A stretch of DNA of 64,000 nt from Tretioscincus oriximinensis (GCA_022410635.1 JAJVDF010000206.1:1363447-1427446); one strand, 5' to 3'. Shown: positions 44,219-57,711, counted from the first letter of the stretch. Notes: a model not told the origin generated them from the sequence alone. Made by a program: numbers and translations.

Positions 44219-47200
44219 TTTTTTTTTGTATTGCACTTAAAACATTTGGGAGCAATACATTACTTGTAGATGATATTTTGAAAATAGTTTACTCTGCTTC
44301 TTGTTTTAAGCCAGAGATGGAGAAGTTTTATTTTGTTAGAAGAACAATTCACATAGAGTACACGACATAGAACACATTATTAATTTGATTTAATACAGTT
44401 TAGAATACTTTCAGGGGCTGCTGCCATGTCTACTGTGTAATGGGGTGGTAGAAAAAAAGATTTACTTCTCCACTACATTTTCAAGTTATTTCGCAACAGA
44501 ATGTTCAGAATTGTTTAATGATATCTGAACTGAAAAAGGAGATTTGATACCATTAGAGACCTACTGTGACAAACATCCAAGACCCTCTGAATTCTTGTGG
44601 TAGAGCAGTTCACTGGAGTAGCCTTCCTGCATTGAACCAAGTGTTAAAGCTTTGAAAGCTGATCCACGCTGGCCTACGACCTGCACACCATGCTTTTAAG
44701 GACAAATCTGTTAGATTTATTCTGAAATGAATGTTACATTAAGGAACATTAGACAAAAATGTCTAGAGACATTTGTCTGGTCCAGTTATTTGGGACCAAT
44801 TTCAATTAATGTGGTCAAAGCATACAGGCAAGCTGCTTGTTACATCTAACCAATCACATACTTTCTTGAGCCATTCATGAGTTTTGGCCTGATCTTGTGG
44901 GATAAAGGAGGAGTGAATGATCACTGAAAAAGAGGAATATCCCATTAACAAATAAAGAACAAATAATTTTTTTAATTATTGACATAACTTTCCTTGGAAA
45001 GGTGTTAGATGGTATGGAAGTATAACTACAGATACCATAATGAACAATAAACTACTTTGATCAATCTATTGTTATGTGTTATATAAATAAATAGGTACGT
45101 ACATAAAATGAATTAACTGGACCCATTTCAATCATACTGATTATGACACTGAAATTGCCTCCTACCCCAGTTGATTATCTCTATCAAGAGAAAGAAAGGA
45201 GATCCTTGTTGGTTGTTCTTGATCCTTAGTAACTTCTCAGACTATTTCTCCATTTTTACCAGCAGAAATGCCAGAGGGCAAAATGCTTTGCAATATTATT
45301 TTGCAATATTGAAAAACGCATCCATCTCCATTTTGGCAAAGTCAAAAAAGATTGCAGAACACATAAAAAACATTTTTAAATAGAGTGCCTGCCCCATTAG
45401 TGTCTCAATTGTAACTGTTACATTTCCTCCATAAACACTGTGATGTAAAATTCTGGGCTACAGTAAACTTTTATTCTCACAAAGCCTCACTGTCATTTGC
45501 AAATCCATAGCTAAAATTGCATACCTTTTAAAAAAAAGCTATGGCAGGCAGAAAACTGCACAAGTGAAGAAGTGGGAGTTTCTTGCTCAGTGGCCAATTG
45601 ATGTTGCCTGACTGGGAAATGAATGCAGATTGCAGTGTGGCAAAACAAAGTAGGTTCTCAGTTACAGTCAGGGTCTCTGTTTTTGCTTTGGAGGTTTCAT
45701 ATTAAAAAAAATCACGCTTAATGTGGATTGTAGGAATGATCATATTCCTGGTTCTGCTCTCTACCTAAGCAATCTATAAATTTAGCTTCTGCATAGTGGA
45801 TAAATATATCTCTTCAAAAAAGACTAACCATTTCCTTAAGAAAGAGACTGATGCCTCTGATCACCTGGCTTTTGATTTTATCAAAGGACAAAAATGTTCA
45901 ATACATTTTTCATTTAATTCAATGTGGGAATTTTATATAAAAAATGACCTTGTCTACCAATGGTACTAAAACATTAACCTGTATATAGCCCGTGGCCATA
46001 TACAACAAAATGTGTGTGTCTCTGTGTGTAACATAAATGAGCTTTTATCCGTGAAATATATGAAACTTCAAAATTAAGTGTGGAGTGGAATCTTCAGAAA
46101 TCATTAAATGTACAAGAGATTTGGGCACAAACCTCAATGAAAGATATTCCAGTTTTCATTTATAATTAGTTGTTGAGGAAGAGAAGTGTTGTTATTTGGA
46201 ACATTTACCAAGAGATATTTGATGAGCCTACAGATCCCTTCAATAACTCACATATAAAGATTTTTCATCTGAACTGATGACATAATGGCACCATGAGTGG
46301 AAACCTCATTGATTTGTCCATCCAGATGCAAGTGAATAAGCAGATAGATAAATGTAATTAATTTGCAAACAATTAGATGTTCAATAAAGCACTACCTGAC
46401 AACCTATGCTTGTTAATAGGTTCTTCACCTGAACCTTAAGTAGTTTTTTATTAAGATGATGCTTAACTTTTATTCAGGAATTGTTTTGATGGGAAACATT
46501 AAGTTTTGAGTAGCAGTTGATTATTTGATACGTTCTGAAAACTGGTTGTCAAAAAGCCCAGCTACGTCTATGTTTTAATCCATATTCAATGTACCTTCAG
46601 AGTGAGAAATAGAGAAAACATATCTGCAAAGTGACAAATAGTCTTTCTTTTAATCTAAAACATTTTTCATTGTGTTAGAAAATGTGGAAATAAATTGGCT
46701 AATAGTTTTGCTTATATGTTATTTAACAAACTGATCAAAGATGAATTAAAGGTGAATTAAAACATATGTTAGATGGGTGCTAAAAGGATCTTCATAAAAA
46801 ATTATTATCCCATCACATAGTCCGTTTTGGCATAGGATAGACCCATTTCCACAGTTCAGTTTTCAGCTTCACAAATCCCTGTACATTTGCCTCATGGACA
46901 AGGAGACAAAGTATGTTTTAAGATTATTTGTTATTGTTGTAACCTGCCTTGAATCATTCTGGTGAAGTGCAGAATGTAAAATCTTAAACGTAGAATGCAG
47001 AACCACAAAGCCCAATTATTTCCAAGTTGGAAATACTTTTTTGTTCCTAGAAAGAGGCATAGAGCTGTCTGTGACACTTCTAGGACCAATTTTTGCTTAC
47101 AATTGCAAAACTATCTGAAGCAGCTCTGGAACCTCAAGTGAAGGGTGGGTTTTAAACCAAATTCTACAAATATGTCTTTTGTTACCATTGGTAACTTTAT

Positions 47201-47748
47201 TTCAAGCTATATCCCAGATTTGCAATTGCTTGATTACTATTTTCTTATATCCCATATAGGTTATCTGTATTATTTGAGAGGAAAAGGTGATTGTTTATTA
47301 CTATGGCCCTTTACAAATGCTGAAGAACATGGTAGCAACCAAGGGAAGCTCTGGAGCACACCTGTCAGGTCAAAGTACAGCTTAGCAAGATCAAAGGGAA
47401 CTAAGATACCTGAGATGAGAATTAAAACCCAACTCGGTTACAGTCTAATAGGGTTATCTAAACTCTAGCCCTCCAGATACTGTTGAACTAGACTTCCTGA
47501 TAATGGAATATTATACATTTTATTTTAGTAACATTGAGGCGGTTATCTTTTGAAGGAATTTTATTCACAAAAAGGCTTTGAAAACTTTGAAAAGTTCCAT
47601 ATTTGTTATTCTACTCCACCAAAAGCAGTAAATACTGAATGGAATTTCAGAATAAAAATTAACTTAGACCTGAAATTGATTTATATGGACTTTGAATCAA
47701 ATAAACTGAACCACATTAAGCCACGACAATAACATTTTACAAAACTGC
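44219..47748. other. gene-poor flank
   Basis: AT-rich, with a decayed LINE tail at about 46930-46985. No gene is recognised. Confidence 0.5.
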
Positions 47749-48279
47749 GGGTGATTCTGCCATTGGCTGGTATACGATAATTTAATGGACATTATGAGTC
47801 TTCATTCAATGGTGCACCACAAGTTGGAACTGCCCAAGGCAGAAGGTGGCAACACTTCCACCCCTCATAACCATTGCCAGCATTTACTGTCTTGCTGTCT
47901 TCCTTGGCTTGGCAGTAGAAGGGATGACAAGTTAGTTGTGGAGTTTCTGTCTGGACTACCACCACCTCCTCCTTCTCCACCTCTTCCTCCTCCTCCTCCT
48001 CCGCTTCCATCTCTCTGGGATATTCCTTGCAGCTATTCCTGGCCACATTCTGTCTAGAATGTTCGAACACTGAGAGATTTTCTGGGAGGTGACACTGTTT
48101 TTAATTTATTTATTTAAAACAAAAACACTCCTAAGAATGTTGTGCCCAGACCAACCATCTCGGTGCCTCCTCACACTATGCCACTGATATTCCTCCACCC
48201 AAGAGCAACTTCACCTGCATTGGTAGAAATTCCTAATATCTTTGATGGTCTGGAATATCAATTAGTGTAGAATCACCCT
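47748..48279. mobile_element. possible DNA transposon with GGGTGATTCT ends
   Basis: The left end GGGTGATTCTGCC and the right end GTAGAATCACCC are inverted. A lone similar end (AGGGTGATTCCACATTGG) occurs at 21776. A CCT/CTC-rich simple repeat lies inside (about 47960-48005). No target duplication is found, so the boundaries are uncertain. Confidence 0.45.
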
Positions 48280-50700
48280 CAGCTTCAGTAGACAGCTGTT
48301 ATTATGGCTTGAGGTGAATCAATTTAATTTCTCAATAATACCTTATTAAGATGGGTAGAGATGAATTCCTAATGAATTTCTACCCTTTAATTGACAACTT
48401 ATAGGAAGAAAATAAGGATATGGGAGCAATGAGCAAAAATGTAATATCTCTGCACAGATACATTTATAATCAAGTTCAATGGAAGAATTAGGTTTTAATT
48501 TGCAAACACAGGGATATGATTCTTTTAGAAATCTTATTAAAATTATCCACACACATACCTTCACCTCTTACTTCCCCTTTCAATTGTGGTTTTCCTCACT
48601 TTAGCCCAAATTCAGATTCATACTAAATTACCTTGCAAGTAAGATGGTTCTCCCCACAATTTTTTTATACTCATGCATTTGCTTTTTTATATTAGAACTT
48701 CATCTCTGCCAAGTAATTTGTTAGCATACATTAAAACGAATGAGAAACATGTCTGTTCAAGCATTAGTCATAATACACACTTGGAACATAATGTTAGCAT
48801 TACTATGTAGCATCCTTGCAATTGGGATAATAAAGGTTTAGATGCCTCTGGGCTGAACAATGAACTCATCTTTGGTACCTAAAAAAGGATTCTAGGAATT
48901 TGTTCCGTGTTCAACAAGCAGATAAACCTTGGGGAGGGGGAACAAAGCTATTTGCGCCATGACAAAATTCAAGTTTTTTACAATGGCTGCACTGCATGTT
49001 TATTCTGCTATATTTGGATATTCCAAATGAAATATGGATTTCTTGAATAGCCGTGCTTTATGCCAAAATATCTAAATATAACGAAATAAGTATGCAATCT
49101 CTGAATGCTGCTTATGACTGCTGCAAAATCTCATTCAAAGATCTTATGACTTCTGACTGAATTCCTTTGGGTGCAATGACATACCAATGGAGAAAGTTGC
49201 TTTCTAATTTCCTGCATAAGGACCTGTTTAACACAGCTGGGGGGAGGGGGGAGGAGAGAGAAAGAGAAAATGTCCTTTGTTCTTTCTCTTCTCCAAAACA
49301 AATTACAATCCCTTTTTCTTTGTGCTCACACAGCCCTGTGATTATCATCAATAACCTACCAACTTTCAGAACTTTTTCTTTCTCCCTCTAAAATTCCCCT
49401 TGGAGCAGTCAGGACTTGTCGCTACTGGCCTGACACAAATTACATTGCAGAGGCTTATCAAGAATCCGATCTTTCTTAGCGAAGGTGAGCTGCTATGACA
49501 GGTTTGTCAGTGCTCTTCCACTTCAAAGGGTCACGAGCACTGAAGCTGTACAGCCTGAACAGAGGCCGGGGGGGGGAGGGGAGAGAAGGGGGGAAGAGAG
49601 AACCCAAGGGTGCACACACTTCTTAGTTTTTTCAAACTTCTTTTCCCAGAGAAAATATATATGTATGGCTAACCCCGAGAACACGGACAAATAAAAGAAG
49701 AATAGTTTAGCAGTATCCAAGCTAATATCAATATTTGCTGTCCAGGAACTTAACAAGGCTAGCTGTTGATTCAGAAGAAGGACAAATACAAGATAAAATA
49801 CATATCTGAAAAATGTAATTAACTTTGAAGCAACATGTAGATTCTGTACAGATTACTTTGCTTATAATTTTAAAAAAAAATCAAATTGACTTCAGTCACT
49901 AGTTTCATATGGGTTTGTTTACCTTGCAAAAACATCAGTCACACGTTAAGTAAATCGGAATCTAGGTCAAAAATTTATTTTAATTTTATTTTCAGGCATA
50001 ACTCTAATATGCAAAACATTAAACTGTGCAATAGGTAGATAATATTCTCTTGCCTTTCAGAATTAGATTTATAAACGAATCACAGAGAAGCAATATTACC
50101 TTGCTGGAAGTTGATATTTAAAATTCCTTTTCTTCAACCAGTAGAGCTGAGCTACTTTTTCCCAGTTATTCTGCACCTCAGACTTCAGGAAACACTTGCC
50201 TAAAGAACCAGAAGGAATCAGGACATCTTTCCCCTGGATCCCATCAAAGAATTACTGTCAAATTCTCATTAGTTTGAAAGAAATTCTAGTTCGTTCTTTT
50301 TCTCTCTCCAGGCAAAGACAGAGCTCCTCACACTTAGGTAGCCCTACTGAGTTAGGCGGTGCTCTTTCTTCTCCCTCCCACTCCCCCCCTTCTCTAGTGG
50401 AGATTTTTTTTATATTGTGGGAGCCAAATTGGCATGTATCATTTTTATCAGAAATGTCATCCTGCCAGGAAAGCCAGGGTTCCCTTGATTCAGCATGGGT
50501 ATGTCAGCTCTGTTTCCAGGATTTTTATGCTGTTGAAGCTGCTGCTGTGAAGCTTCCTTGGTAGAAGAATTACAAATGGAATATGACTAGAATCTAATTA
50601 CCATTTGGTAACTGACAGGAAGAAGACAGAAGATGCCAACAAAGTCCATGCACTGAGAGACCATTTCTCAGGCTATTTTAAGCCTCTCCTCAGACAAGAC
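48280..50700. other. gene-poor flank with a possible conserved block
   Basis: No gene is recognised. The part 49070-49230 is repeat-free and looks less decayed than its surroundings. G-rich tracts lie at 49240-49262 and 49566-49600. Confidence 0.45.
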
Positions 50701-50701
50701 T

Positions 50702-50838
50702 AGGGCTCTTTCTGCAATAGACTTTATTCCAAATTATATCCCAAGGAACTTGAAATCTGCAATCTATAGCAGGTTCCTGCCATGGAATATAATCTGGAAT
50801 ACAATAATTAATATGCTCAGTGCAGAAAGGACATGGCT
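50702..50838. mobile_element. short palindromic MITE
   Basis: The inverted ends are GGCTCTTTCTGCA and TGCAGAAAGGAC. Inner arms TTTATTCCAAATTATATCCC and ATGGAATATAATCTGGAATA also pair. End-like fragments occur at 7120-7167 and 27653-27700. No clear target duplication is seen. Confidence 0.5.
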
Positions 50839-50853
50839 TTTTACGATGGTCCA

Positions 50854-51060
50854 ATAAGAAGAGCCATACTGGATCAGGCCACAGCCCATCAAGTCCAGCA
50901 TTCTGTGTCACACAGAGGCCCACCAGATGCACCTGGGCAGTCCGAACAGAGGAAAGCAAAATATGCTCCTGTTCATGACTCCCTGCAAATGGTATTTCAG
51001 GAGTCCTGCCTGTTGCTCCATCCCAGAGGCAACATCCAGACATCCATCCTGTTCATAACT
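50854..51060 (-). mobile_element. CR1-type LINE 3' end, young subfamily
   Basis: It is nearly identical to 24657-24847 and carries the same block (GAAGAGCCATACTGGATC through CAACATCCAGACATCCATCC). It is strongly 5'-truncated, at about 200 bp. Confidence 0.85.
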
Positions 51061-51752
51061 TCACTTGTTTGGTAGGCATAGTTACATTTGATGTGGCTGG
51101 ATGCTGAACTTATTATTTAGCATTTCTATGTATGTGTTTGGTCCTCAAGCTGCACTGTTTGAGAGGACATGGTGCTTGCTTTACTAGAAGTTAATTTTAT
51201 TCTAGTTTCTTTCCCGACTCCTCTTTCTTTGAATAGTTCATTAAGCCAAGTTTAGACTTCAAAAGACATTAGTGTCAGTATATTATGACACACAATTTTT
51301 CCTGGATTGCCTGGTTTAGGTCGATCACATTTTTGGTTATGCGAACAACCACATGTTCAATTTGATGCAAATATTTTGTGTCTCTACAGTGTGTCCAATG
51401 GAGCATAGTACAAAGAGTCAAAGTGCCGAACCTTGGCAATACCAAGAGTTGTCCTGATAAGACTTACCACAATATAGGAAATTAAGAACACACAGGAAGG
51501 TAAGATCTAGGAAAAAAATTGTTGGGTCTGTGCCTGTCTTCAGACACTGCTTCAAGATTTTGCTTTTTAGCAATGATCCAGACTAAAGTTCCTGTGGAAA
51601 AATTGCTTGTGGCCTAAAAAGCCATGCAATAGCACATGACAAATCCCTGCTTCTATCCTGAAAGAACATATGCATTTGAATATTTTCATAACATGAAAAA
51701 CCCAGAAATGCATGCAGCTGCCTCCACAATGGTTGCTTTTGCCTCAGTTCTA

Positions 51753-52122
51753 GGCTACATGCACACGACGACCGAAAAACCACCATAAAGCTATATTCTG
51801 GAATATAGCAATCGTGACCAGTGCCCCAGTTCCGTAATATTGCTCACTGATCTTGGGGTAGTGCAGCCACTAGGAACTACTGCTGCGGTCTCGCTTGTTT
51901 TAACCTCTTGTGCCTAATTTGTGCACACGCATACGCTTGGGAGAGGACAGGGGTTGNCCGCAAGAGGTTTTCCGGAACGATGCCTCAATATCCCAGCAAT
52001 AGTTTATTCCGGGAAAAACAGCGTTTATTACGGGACGACTGCTAAAAAACGCTTAACCCATGTGCAGGACTCATCTTCATCTCGCTCTGATCAAGGAAGA
52101 AATATGCTGTGTGCATGCAGCC
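51753..52122 (+). mobile_element. GGCTGC-family MITE, copy C
   Basis: The ends are GGCTACATGCACACGAC and GTGTGCATGCAGCC, flanked by CTA on both sides (51750-51752 and 52123-52125). It shows interior alignment with copies A and B and is the best-preserved member at 370 bp. Confidence 0.85.
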
Positions 52123-52589
52123 CTAGTCATGCACTTGTGCAGGAGTGCATTTTGTTGATTAACGGATTTGCTAAACAGATATACAAGTTTTTGAAAATCC
52201 ACATTGAGACTTGGATATTTTTGAGATAGGATAAACTGAGATTTCACCCTGTAGAATGGGCCTACAATGAGGTTGACACAGATTCATATAACAATCCCAA
52301 CAGAAGAGTCATATCATACTCACCCATTTTACTATTTTTCTGAATGCAGTCCTATTGTTGCTGAATTGCTGCCCCCCTCAGTAAAGATTTGAAAGTACAC
52401 TTTGATTTATTTGTTTCATTTTGCTGCCCTAATGAAGCTGTTGCTTGGACCAAGTACCCCAATTTGTCCCTCACCTTGGATGTAACAGATATCATAGTGT
52501 TACTTGTATCACAACTAATTTAATAAAAACAAAGTAAGTTCAATAGTGCACCCTCTATAATGATCAGAGATGTTATGAAGCCTGGCAGG

Positions 52590-52780
52590 AAGAATCAAAG
52601 CACCTTACATAATCTTATTTTCTTCTCTTCACAATAGACACCTTGTGAAATAGGTGGGGCTGAAAGAGGCCCAAGGGACTATGACTTGCCCAAAGTCACC
52701 CAGCTGGCTTCAAGGAGGCGTACAGAATCGAGCCGATACTACTAGATAAAGAGCCGTTTTTTAACCACAAGAGCAGAGTT
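52590..52780 (-). mobile_element. tRNA-derived CORE-like SINE fragment
   Basis: Landmarks are ATAGACACCTTGTGAAATAG, GTGGGGCTGAAAGAGG, GCCCAAAGTCACCCAGCTGG and CAGAATCGAGCC (complement of the B box). Confidence 0.75.
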
Positions 52781-53868
52781 GAAAGCAAAAGTACTTTTGC
52801 TTTCAGATGGTTCTTAATTTGTACTTAATCGGTACTGTAAATTCCTTGAAGGTTTCTGTGCCTCAGTCAAAACACAGGGATAAGCCAATGTGAGAAGAAA
52901 TAAAGCAGATTAGCCTGGAAGGCAGAAAAAAATATTTTTCTGGAGAAAGACAAACCATGATAATAGTTATTTCTATTTTCAGACCATGCACAAGTGTTTA
53001 GTTCAGGGTAGCCATAAGGACTCAGATTCAATCTCCAGAATAAGGTGGCCATAACACACCATTGCATGGATGTGTATGCAGTTAACAGAAATAACATTCA
53101 GCTCAGAGGCATATTTATGATTATTTACTTATTCAGTTCTGTTCCTCAAAGGTTTTTTTGAAAGACCAGGGCTAATTATTAGTCCTCATGTTTTCAACTT
53201 GAGGCCATTGCAAAAGGAAAAGTCATTAGGGAGGAGGCAGCCCCTGAGACAAAAGATAAAACACTACTGATATATTTCCTCTATGTTATGACTGGTCTAT
53301 CAGAAACCTTGTTCCTAGTAGAATTAAAGATTTGCATGGGATGAGACATTGGATTGGGCTATGGGGTGAAAATACCACTATTGCCCCACTTGAAAACAGT
53401 TCATGCAGTGTTCCAGGATAGTGAACTGGATCAGCCAGTCAGTTTGAGAATATCACCAAGTAGCTAATCTGGTCTGCTGGAACTGAAAAACATAGGGCTG
53501 TCATAGTCTACACTAGCATGTGGATGGTACTCCCCTATTCTGAAATGTAGCTCAGAATAAGCTCAGAAAGGGCTCTAGTATCATTTCACTGGGCACTTGC
53601 CAATTATACTGGAAGAGCACTATTTGTGCATCCCTAAAACATTCCAGACTGGAAACTCCAGAAGTTTTTAAGACTGGACTAAAATAATCTTCTGGGCTAT
53701 CCACAATACCGTGTTTGACATAAAATACTGACTAGAACCACATAGTAAAGGATAATAGATTTTCATAATGGCTTCTCCCTATTATAGATGCAGAATTTGA
53801 CTGGCACAGTGGTTAAATGTGAAAGTTACTTCTGCATCTAAAATGCAGAAGCGCTTTTTAAAAAAACA

Positions 53869-54460
53869 TATGAACATAAGGGGAGCCAAGCTGAATCGAG
53901 CTGGGCCCCATCTAGTCCAGCATTCTGTCTCACACTGTGTCCCACCAATTGCAAATGAGCTAGAAGAAGGCAAAAGCTTAATCTGTTCTCGATGTTCTGC
54001 AAATGGTATTGCAGAAATGCTGCCTGTTGCTCCATCCCGGAGGCAGCATCAAGACATCCATCCTACCACCACCTCTTCTGGAAGCAAATTCCATAGGCCG
54101 ATGACCCACTGGGTGAAAAAAATACTTATCTTTGCCTATCCTAATTCTTCTGCCCATTATAGTTTCAAGGAATGGCCCCCTGGTCCTAGTGTTGTGTGAT
54201 AGAGAAAATATTTTTTTTCTATTCACCTTATCCATGCTGTGCATGATTTTATACACTTCAATGAGATCACATCTCAAACGTTGTCTTTTGAGGCTGAAGA
54301 GGCCCAGACATTTCAGCCAGATTTCATAAGTGGGTGCTTCAGCCTGTTCTGCACTTTCTCTAGTTCCACAATATCCTTTTTGAGATGTGGCGACCAGAAT
54401 TGTACACAGTATTCCAAATGTGGCCTCATCACAGATTTATAAAGAGGCAAATCTTACCCT
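53869..54460 (-). mobile_element. CR1-type LINE 3' part with ORF2 end
   Basis: Minus frames give LIEVYKIMHSMDKVNRKKIF and SLSHNTRTRGPFLE, then, upstream, [20 protein letters not shown], the CR1-like reverse transcriptase end. The tail at 53869 is CTTATGTTCATATG-like. Confidence 0.87.
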
Positions 54461-55003
54461 GAGCAAAAAAATGGTTTTTGAGTAATACCGATCTTAACTC
54501 TTATGAGGAGTGAGGCAGAAAGAAGAGCAAAGATGTTGCATTTCATCTTTGTGGGTGCTTCAGAATTGGTTCCTGTGTAAAAGTAACTATAGCTTGCCAG
54601 AAGTTGCCTAGCAGGTGTCAGTCCATTGAAAGCAGGCAAGTGTTTGCTAGAGCAGTGAATGACAGCTATGACAACAAAGTTTGGAATTATGCAGATAGAA
54701 GTTTGCAAAGCCCTGGAAACCTTGCACCTGTCTGCACGTGAGTGGTGCTTTCCAACCAATGGTACCTGTGATTTTGTTTGGATCAATTTCTGCCAGATAT
54801 GTAGTATCCCTGCCAATCAGTATAACTGAAAACCAGTCTTTTTTATCTTGTGGAAATAGAAATGATTTTGTATATATATAAATAAATAGCAGCCTTTCTT
54901 TGGCCAGGTTTGGGCAATTTGAGAAAGAATTGGATACAAAATTCATTTTAAAAACCATTAGCAAACAGAGTTGAACATATTAATAGGCTTTTTTGTGTTT
55001 ATA

Positions 55004-55187
55004 CAGGTGAAACCTTATTATAACGAATGTGAAGGGTTCAGGTACATTTGTTATAATGAAATTTCGTTATAGTGAAACCCATTATAACCAACATTACCCT
55101 TATGGGCATTCCACTGGGACTTTCAAATTTTTTCGTTATACCGCAATTTTTGTTATATCAGGGTTCTTTATAATAGAAATTCACCTG
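55004..55187. mobile_element. pogo/Tigger-like MITE with TA target duplication
   Basis: The ends are CAGGTGAAACCTTATTATAAC and TTATAATAGAAATTCACCTG (inverted), with TA directly outside both (55002-55003 and 55188-55189). The interior repeats GTTATA motifs on both strands. CAG...CTG ends with TA duplication suit the pogo/Tigger group. Confidence 0.72.
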
Positions 55188-55436
55188 TAGTAGGTTATGA
55201 AGATACTATTGTAGCCTTTTCCCTATTTTGGTTAGTTTTGCGCCTCTTTATATATTTGTGCATGATAATTACAATTGTAAGTTTCCTGCTACTAGGACAG
55301 CTGATGGTTATTTATTTTTAACCAGTACTTCTGAAAACTTAAATTCCCCAGAAGTACCCCAGTTTTGAGGATATAGAACAAAATAATTTCAGAAATTAAT
55401 CATTTTGGGCATGTAAAAAAAAATTAGGGTGAATTG

Positions 55437-55615
55437 TGGTAAATGAATCTACACAGCAATGGAACTGGTCTCTAAATGCCATTTGCAGAGAATTGATAAC
55501 ATGTGAAACTTTGCCTTCACCTTCCACTTGAGAAGGTTGAGAAGAGTGTGTGACCAGGATGGTGGAATAGATGGACTGGCCCTGATTCAGCAAGGTTCCT
55601 CTTATGTTTGTAAGT
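55437..55615 (+). mobile_element. CR1-type LINE 3' end, degenerate
   Basis: Plus orientation: CTAAATGCCATTTGCAGAGA, GATTCAGCAAGGTTCCTCTTATGTTTG. It is the same family as 59590-59850. Confidence 0.7.
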
Positions 55616-56902
55616 GCCTGAGAGCTTCATCACTCTGCATCCTGTATCTCAGAGGCATTCTGCAAACCTTGGAACCACCAATGGGGATTTCATGAGCATT
55701 GGATCCTCCCAAGGTGTGGTTAAAGTCTGGTTTTGATGCAGGCTTGGGTATGGAATGCTGAGCACAATTCTTTTGCGTTACCTTTATAGTGTACTGGAGC
55801 TGGATTTGCATAGATGCTATGATTCTTTGTATCACATTTAGAATGTGAAATGCCCACAAATTCCATGTTGTGACTAAATTATGCTCAACATCAGAAGTCT
55901 AGAGTTCAGTGTTGCTCATTAAATTTGGAATCAGGAAATGCCATAGGTTTGGGGTGGATTTTCACTCTTTCTCCTCTTATTTTTGGTATGTGAAGACATT
56001 TGTGTTCATTGCAGAACACAAGCATCTGGTTAAATGCATTGATATTACAAATAAGGATGTCAGCATCAGGGATGCTGTGTGATGAGAAATGGAACTGGGT
56101 GTCATTCGCTGGCTTTTACACGGCTTTCCTGCCATCTACATTTAACTAATTGTATCAATGAATGAAATATTTTCTTGTATAAATCCCCTATATAGTTGTT
56201 CTGGTGGTTCTAAAATTAGGTTGCAGGCCAGGAGTGTAGCAGGTGTGTGCAGGCTGTCACTCAGTTGAGAACCATCCTGGTTCATTTCAGCTTCAAAACT
56301 AGGAAACAAAATCAATGTATCGTGACATTGAATTCACCATACAGGAATGTTTCTTCATGCTCCAAAAATGGCACCAGAGATATTGTCAGGCTCAGAATGA
56401 CAGCAAAAACTGTGGCTTAATATGAGTTTAAATAATTTCCCATTAAAGTGTTCCCAGAAGTCAATTCCATATGTGGAAGCTGGTCAGCCACCTACAGTAT
56501 CTATGCAACTACTATATGCCATAGTTGATCATGCTCTCCCATAGTGTGTGTTGGCAGTGAACTCAACATGCATATAGCACTGTCTTCAGAGGCAACTTTG
56601 TATTGCCTATATTTTGTTTTCTGTCTGCTTCTCTGACTGGAGCCACTCTTGATTGGAGTACTTTCCATTCGGCCTGAAAAACCTAGTTTAAAGCATCCCA
56701 TTTGGCCCTCCACATTTACATGTCTTTGGACAACCCTTAGAGGCTTAGGATATTCAATTTGGTACTCCACCAAACTTGGTTGTCTTACCAAACTGGCCCA
56801 TTGAAGTTTTATATGCCTCTTGCAAACCTGGTAAACCTGTAAAAACAGATCTACTAGTATCCCTTTTCCAATGTCGATACATCAGCCTTCTAGATGTTAC
56901 GA
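55616..56902. other. gene-poor flank
   Basis: No gene or clear repeat is seen. Confidence 0.5.
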
Positions 56903-57134
56903 AGAAGAAGAAGAAGAAGAAGAAGAAGAAGAAGAAGCGTGGAGCATTTCACATCAAAGGAAGAAGAAGAAGAAGAAGAAGAAGAAGAAGAAGAAGNNNN
57001 NNNNNNNNNNNNNNNNNNNNNNNNNNNNNNNNNNNNNNNNNNNNNNNAGAAGAAGAAGAAGAAGAAGAAGAAGAAGAAGAAGAAGAAGAAGAAGAAGAAG
57101 AAGAAGAAGAAGAAGAAGAAGAAGAAGAAGAAGA
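56900..57134. repeat. (GAA)n microsatellite with assembly gap
   Basis: GAA repeats occur at 56900-56937, resume at 56960 and continue past the gap at 56997-57047 to 57134. They abut the SINE at 57135, so they probably grew from its tail. Long Lys, Glu, Arg, Ser, Leu or Phe open frames here are repeat artefacts. Confidence 0.95.
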
Positions 57135-57380
57135 ATGGGTTTTTAATACCCACTCTTTCCACTCAAAGGGACTCAGAGCCACTAACAAGCTATTTTTTAC
57201 CCAAAGACTTATATTCTGTCTTCCCCACCATTAATCTACTTGCAATTACTTGCCTTCAAACAGCTAGGTTTGCTGGCGCTTAGGCCAATAAAGAATGCTC
57301 ACCCTCTCCATGGCAGACACATGGGGGCTCCAACTCTGATCTTCCAGTTGAAGGACCATTGCCTCTGCACCACCGTGTCT
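57135..57380 (-). mobile_element. SINE with expanded GAA tail
   Basis: It shares TGGGTTTTTAATACCCACT, ACTAACAAGCTATTTTTTACC, AACAGCTAGGTTTGCTGG and GCCAATAAAGAATGCTCACCC with the SINE at 32669-32934. Confidence 0.75.
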
Positions 57381-57711
57381 CTTAAATATGCCAGGTCAAT
57401 GTAAAATAAATTAATACAACTGCACTTTTTTAAACCAGATATAAATCAATCAACCAATCTATGAATCAAGGAGGAAACTAGAAAATATTGATCACAATAT
57501 TGACTTATTGTATTAAAAAAAAGCAACTCTAACTTTTACTAGTATGATATGCAGATTTGGATGAATATTCATTTTTCAAAGTAGTTTGCAATTTGCTTTC
57601 GTTTGACAAGATAACAGAAGCTGAAGGAATGGCTTCACCTTCATATTTTCTGAATATAGAGTGAGATGAAAATATTAATAAAGAAAATAAAGTAATTAGC
57701 AACAGCATAAC

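Noticed and set aside
56776..57283. Lys-, Glu-, Arg-, Ser-, Leu- and Phe-rich open frames
   Set aside because: They are GAA repeat translated in six frames, with a gap in the middle.
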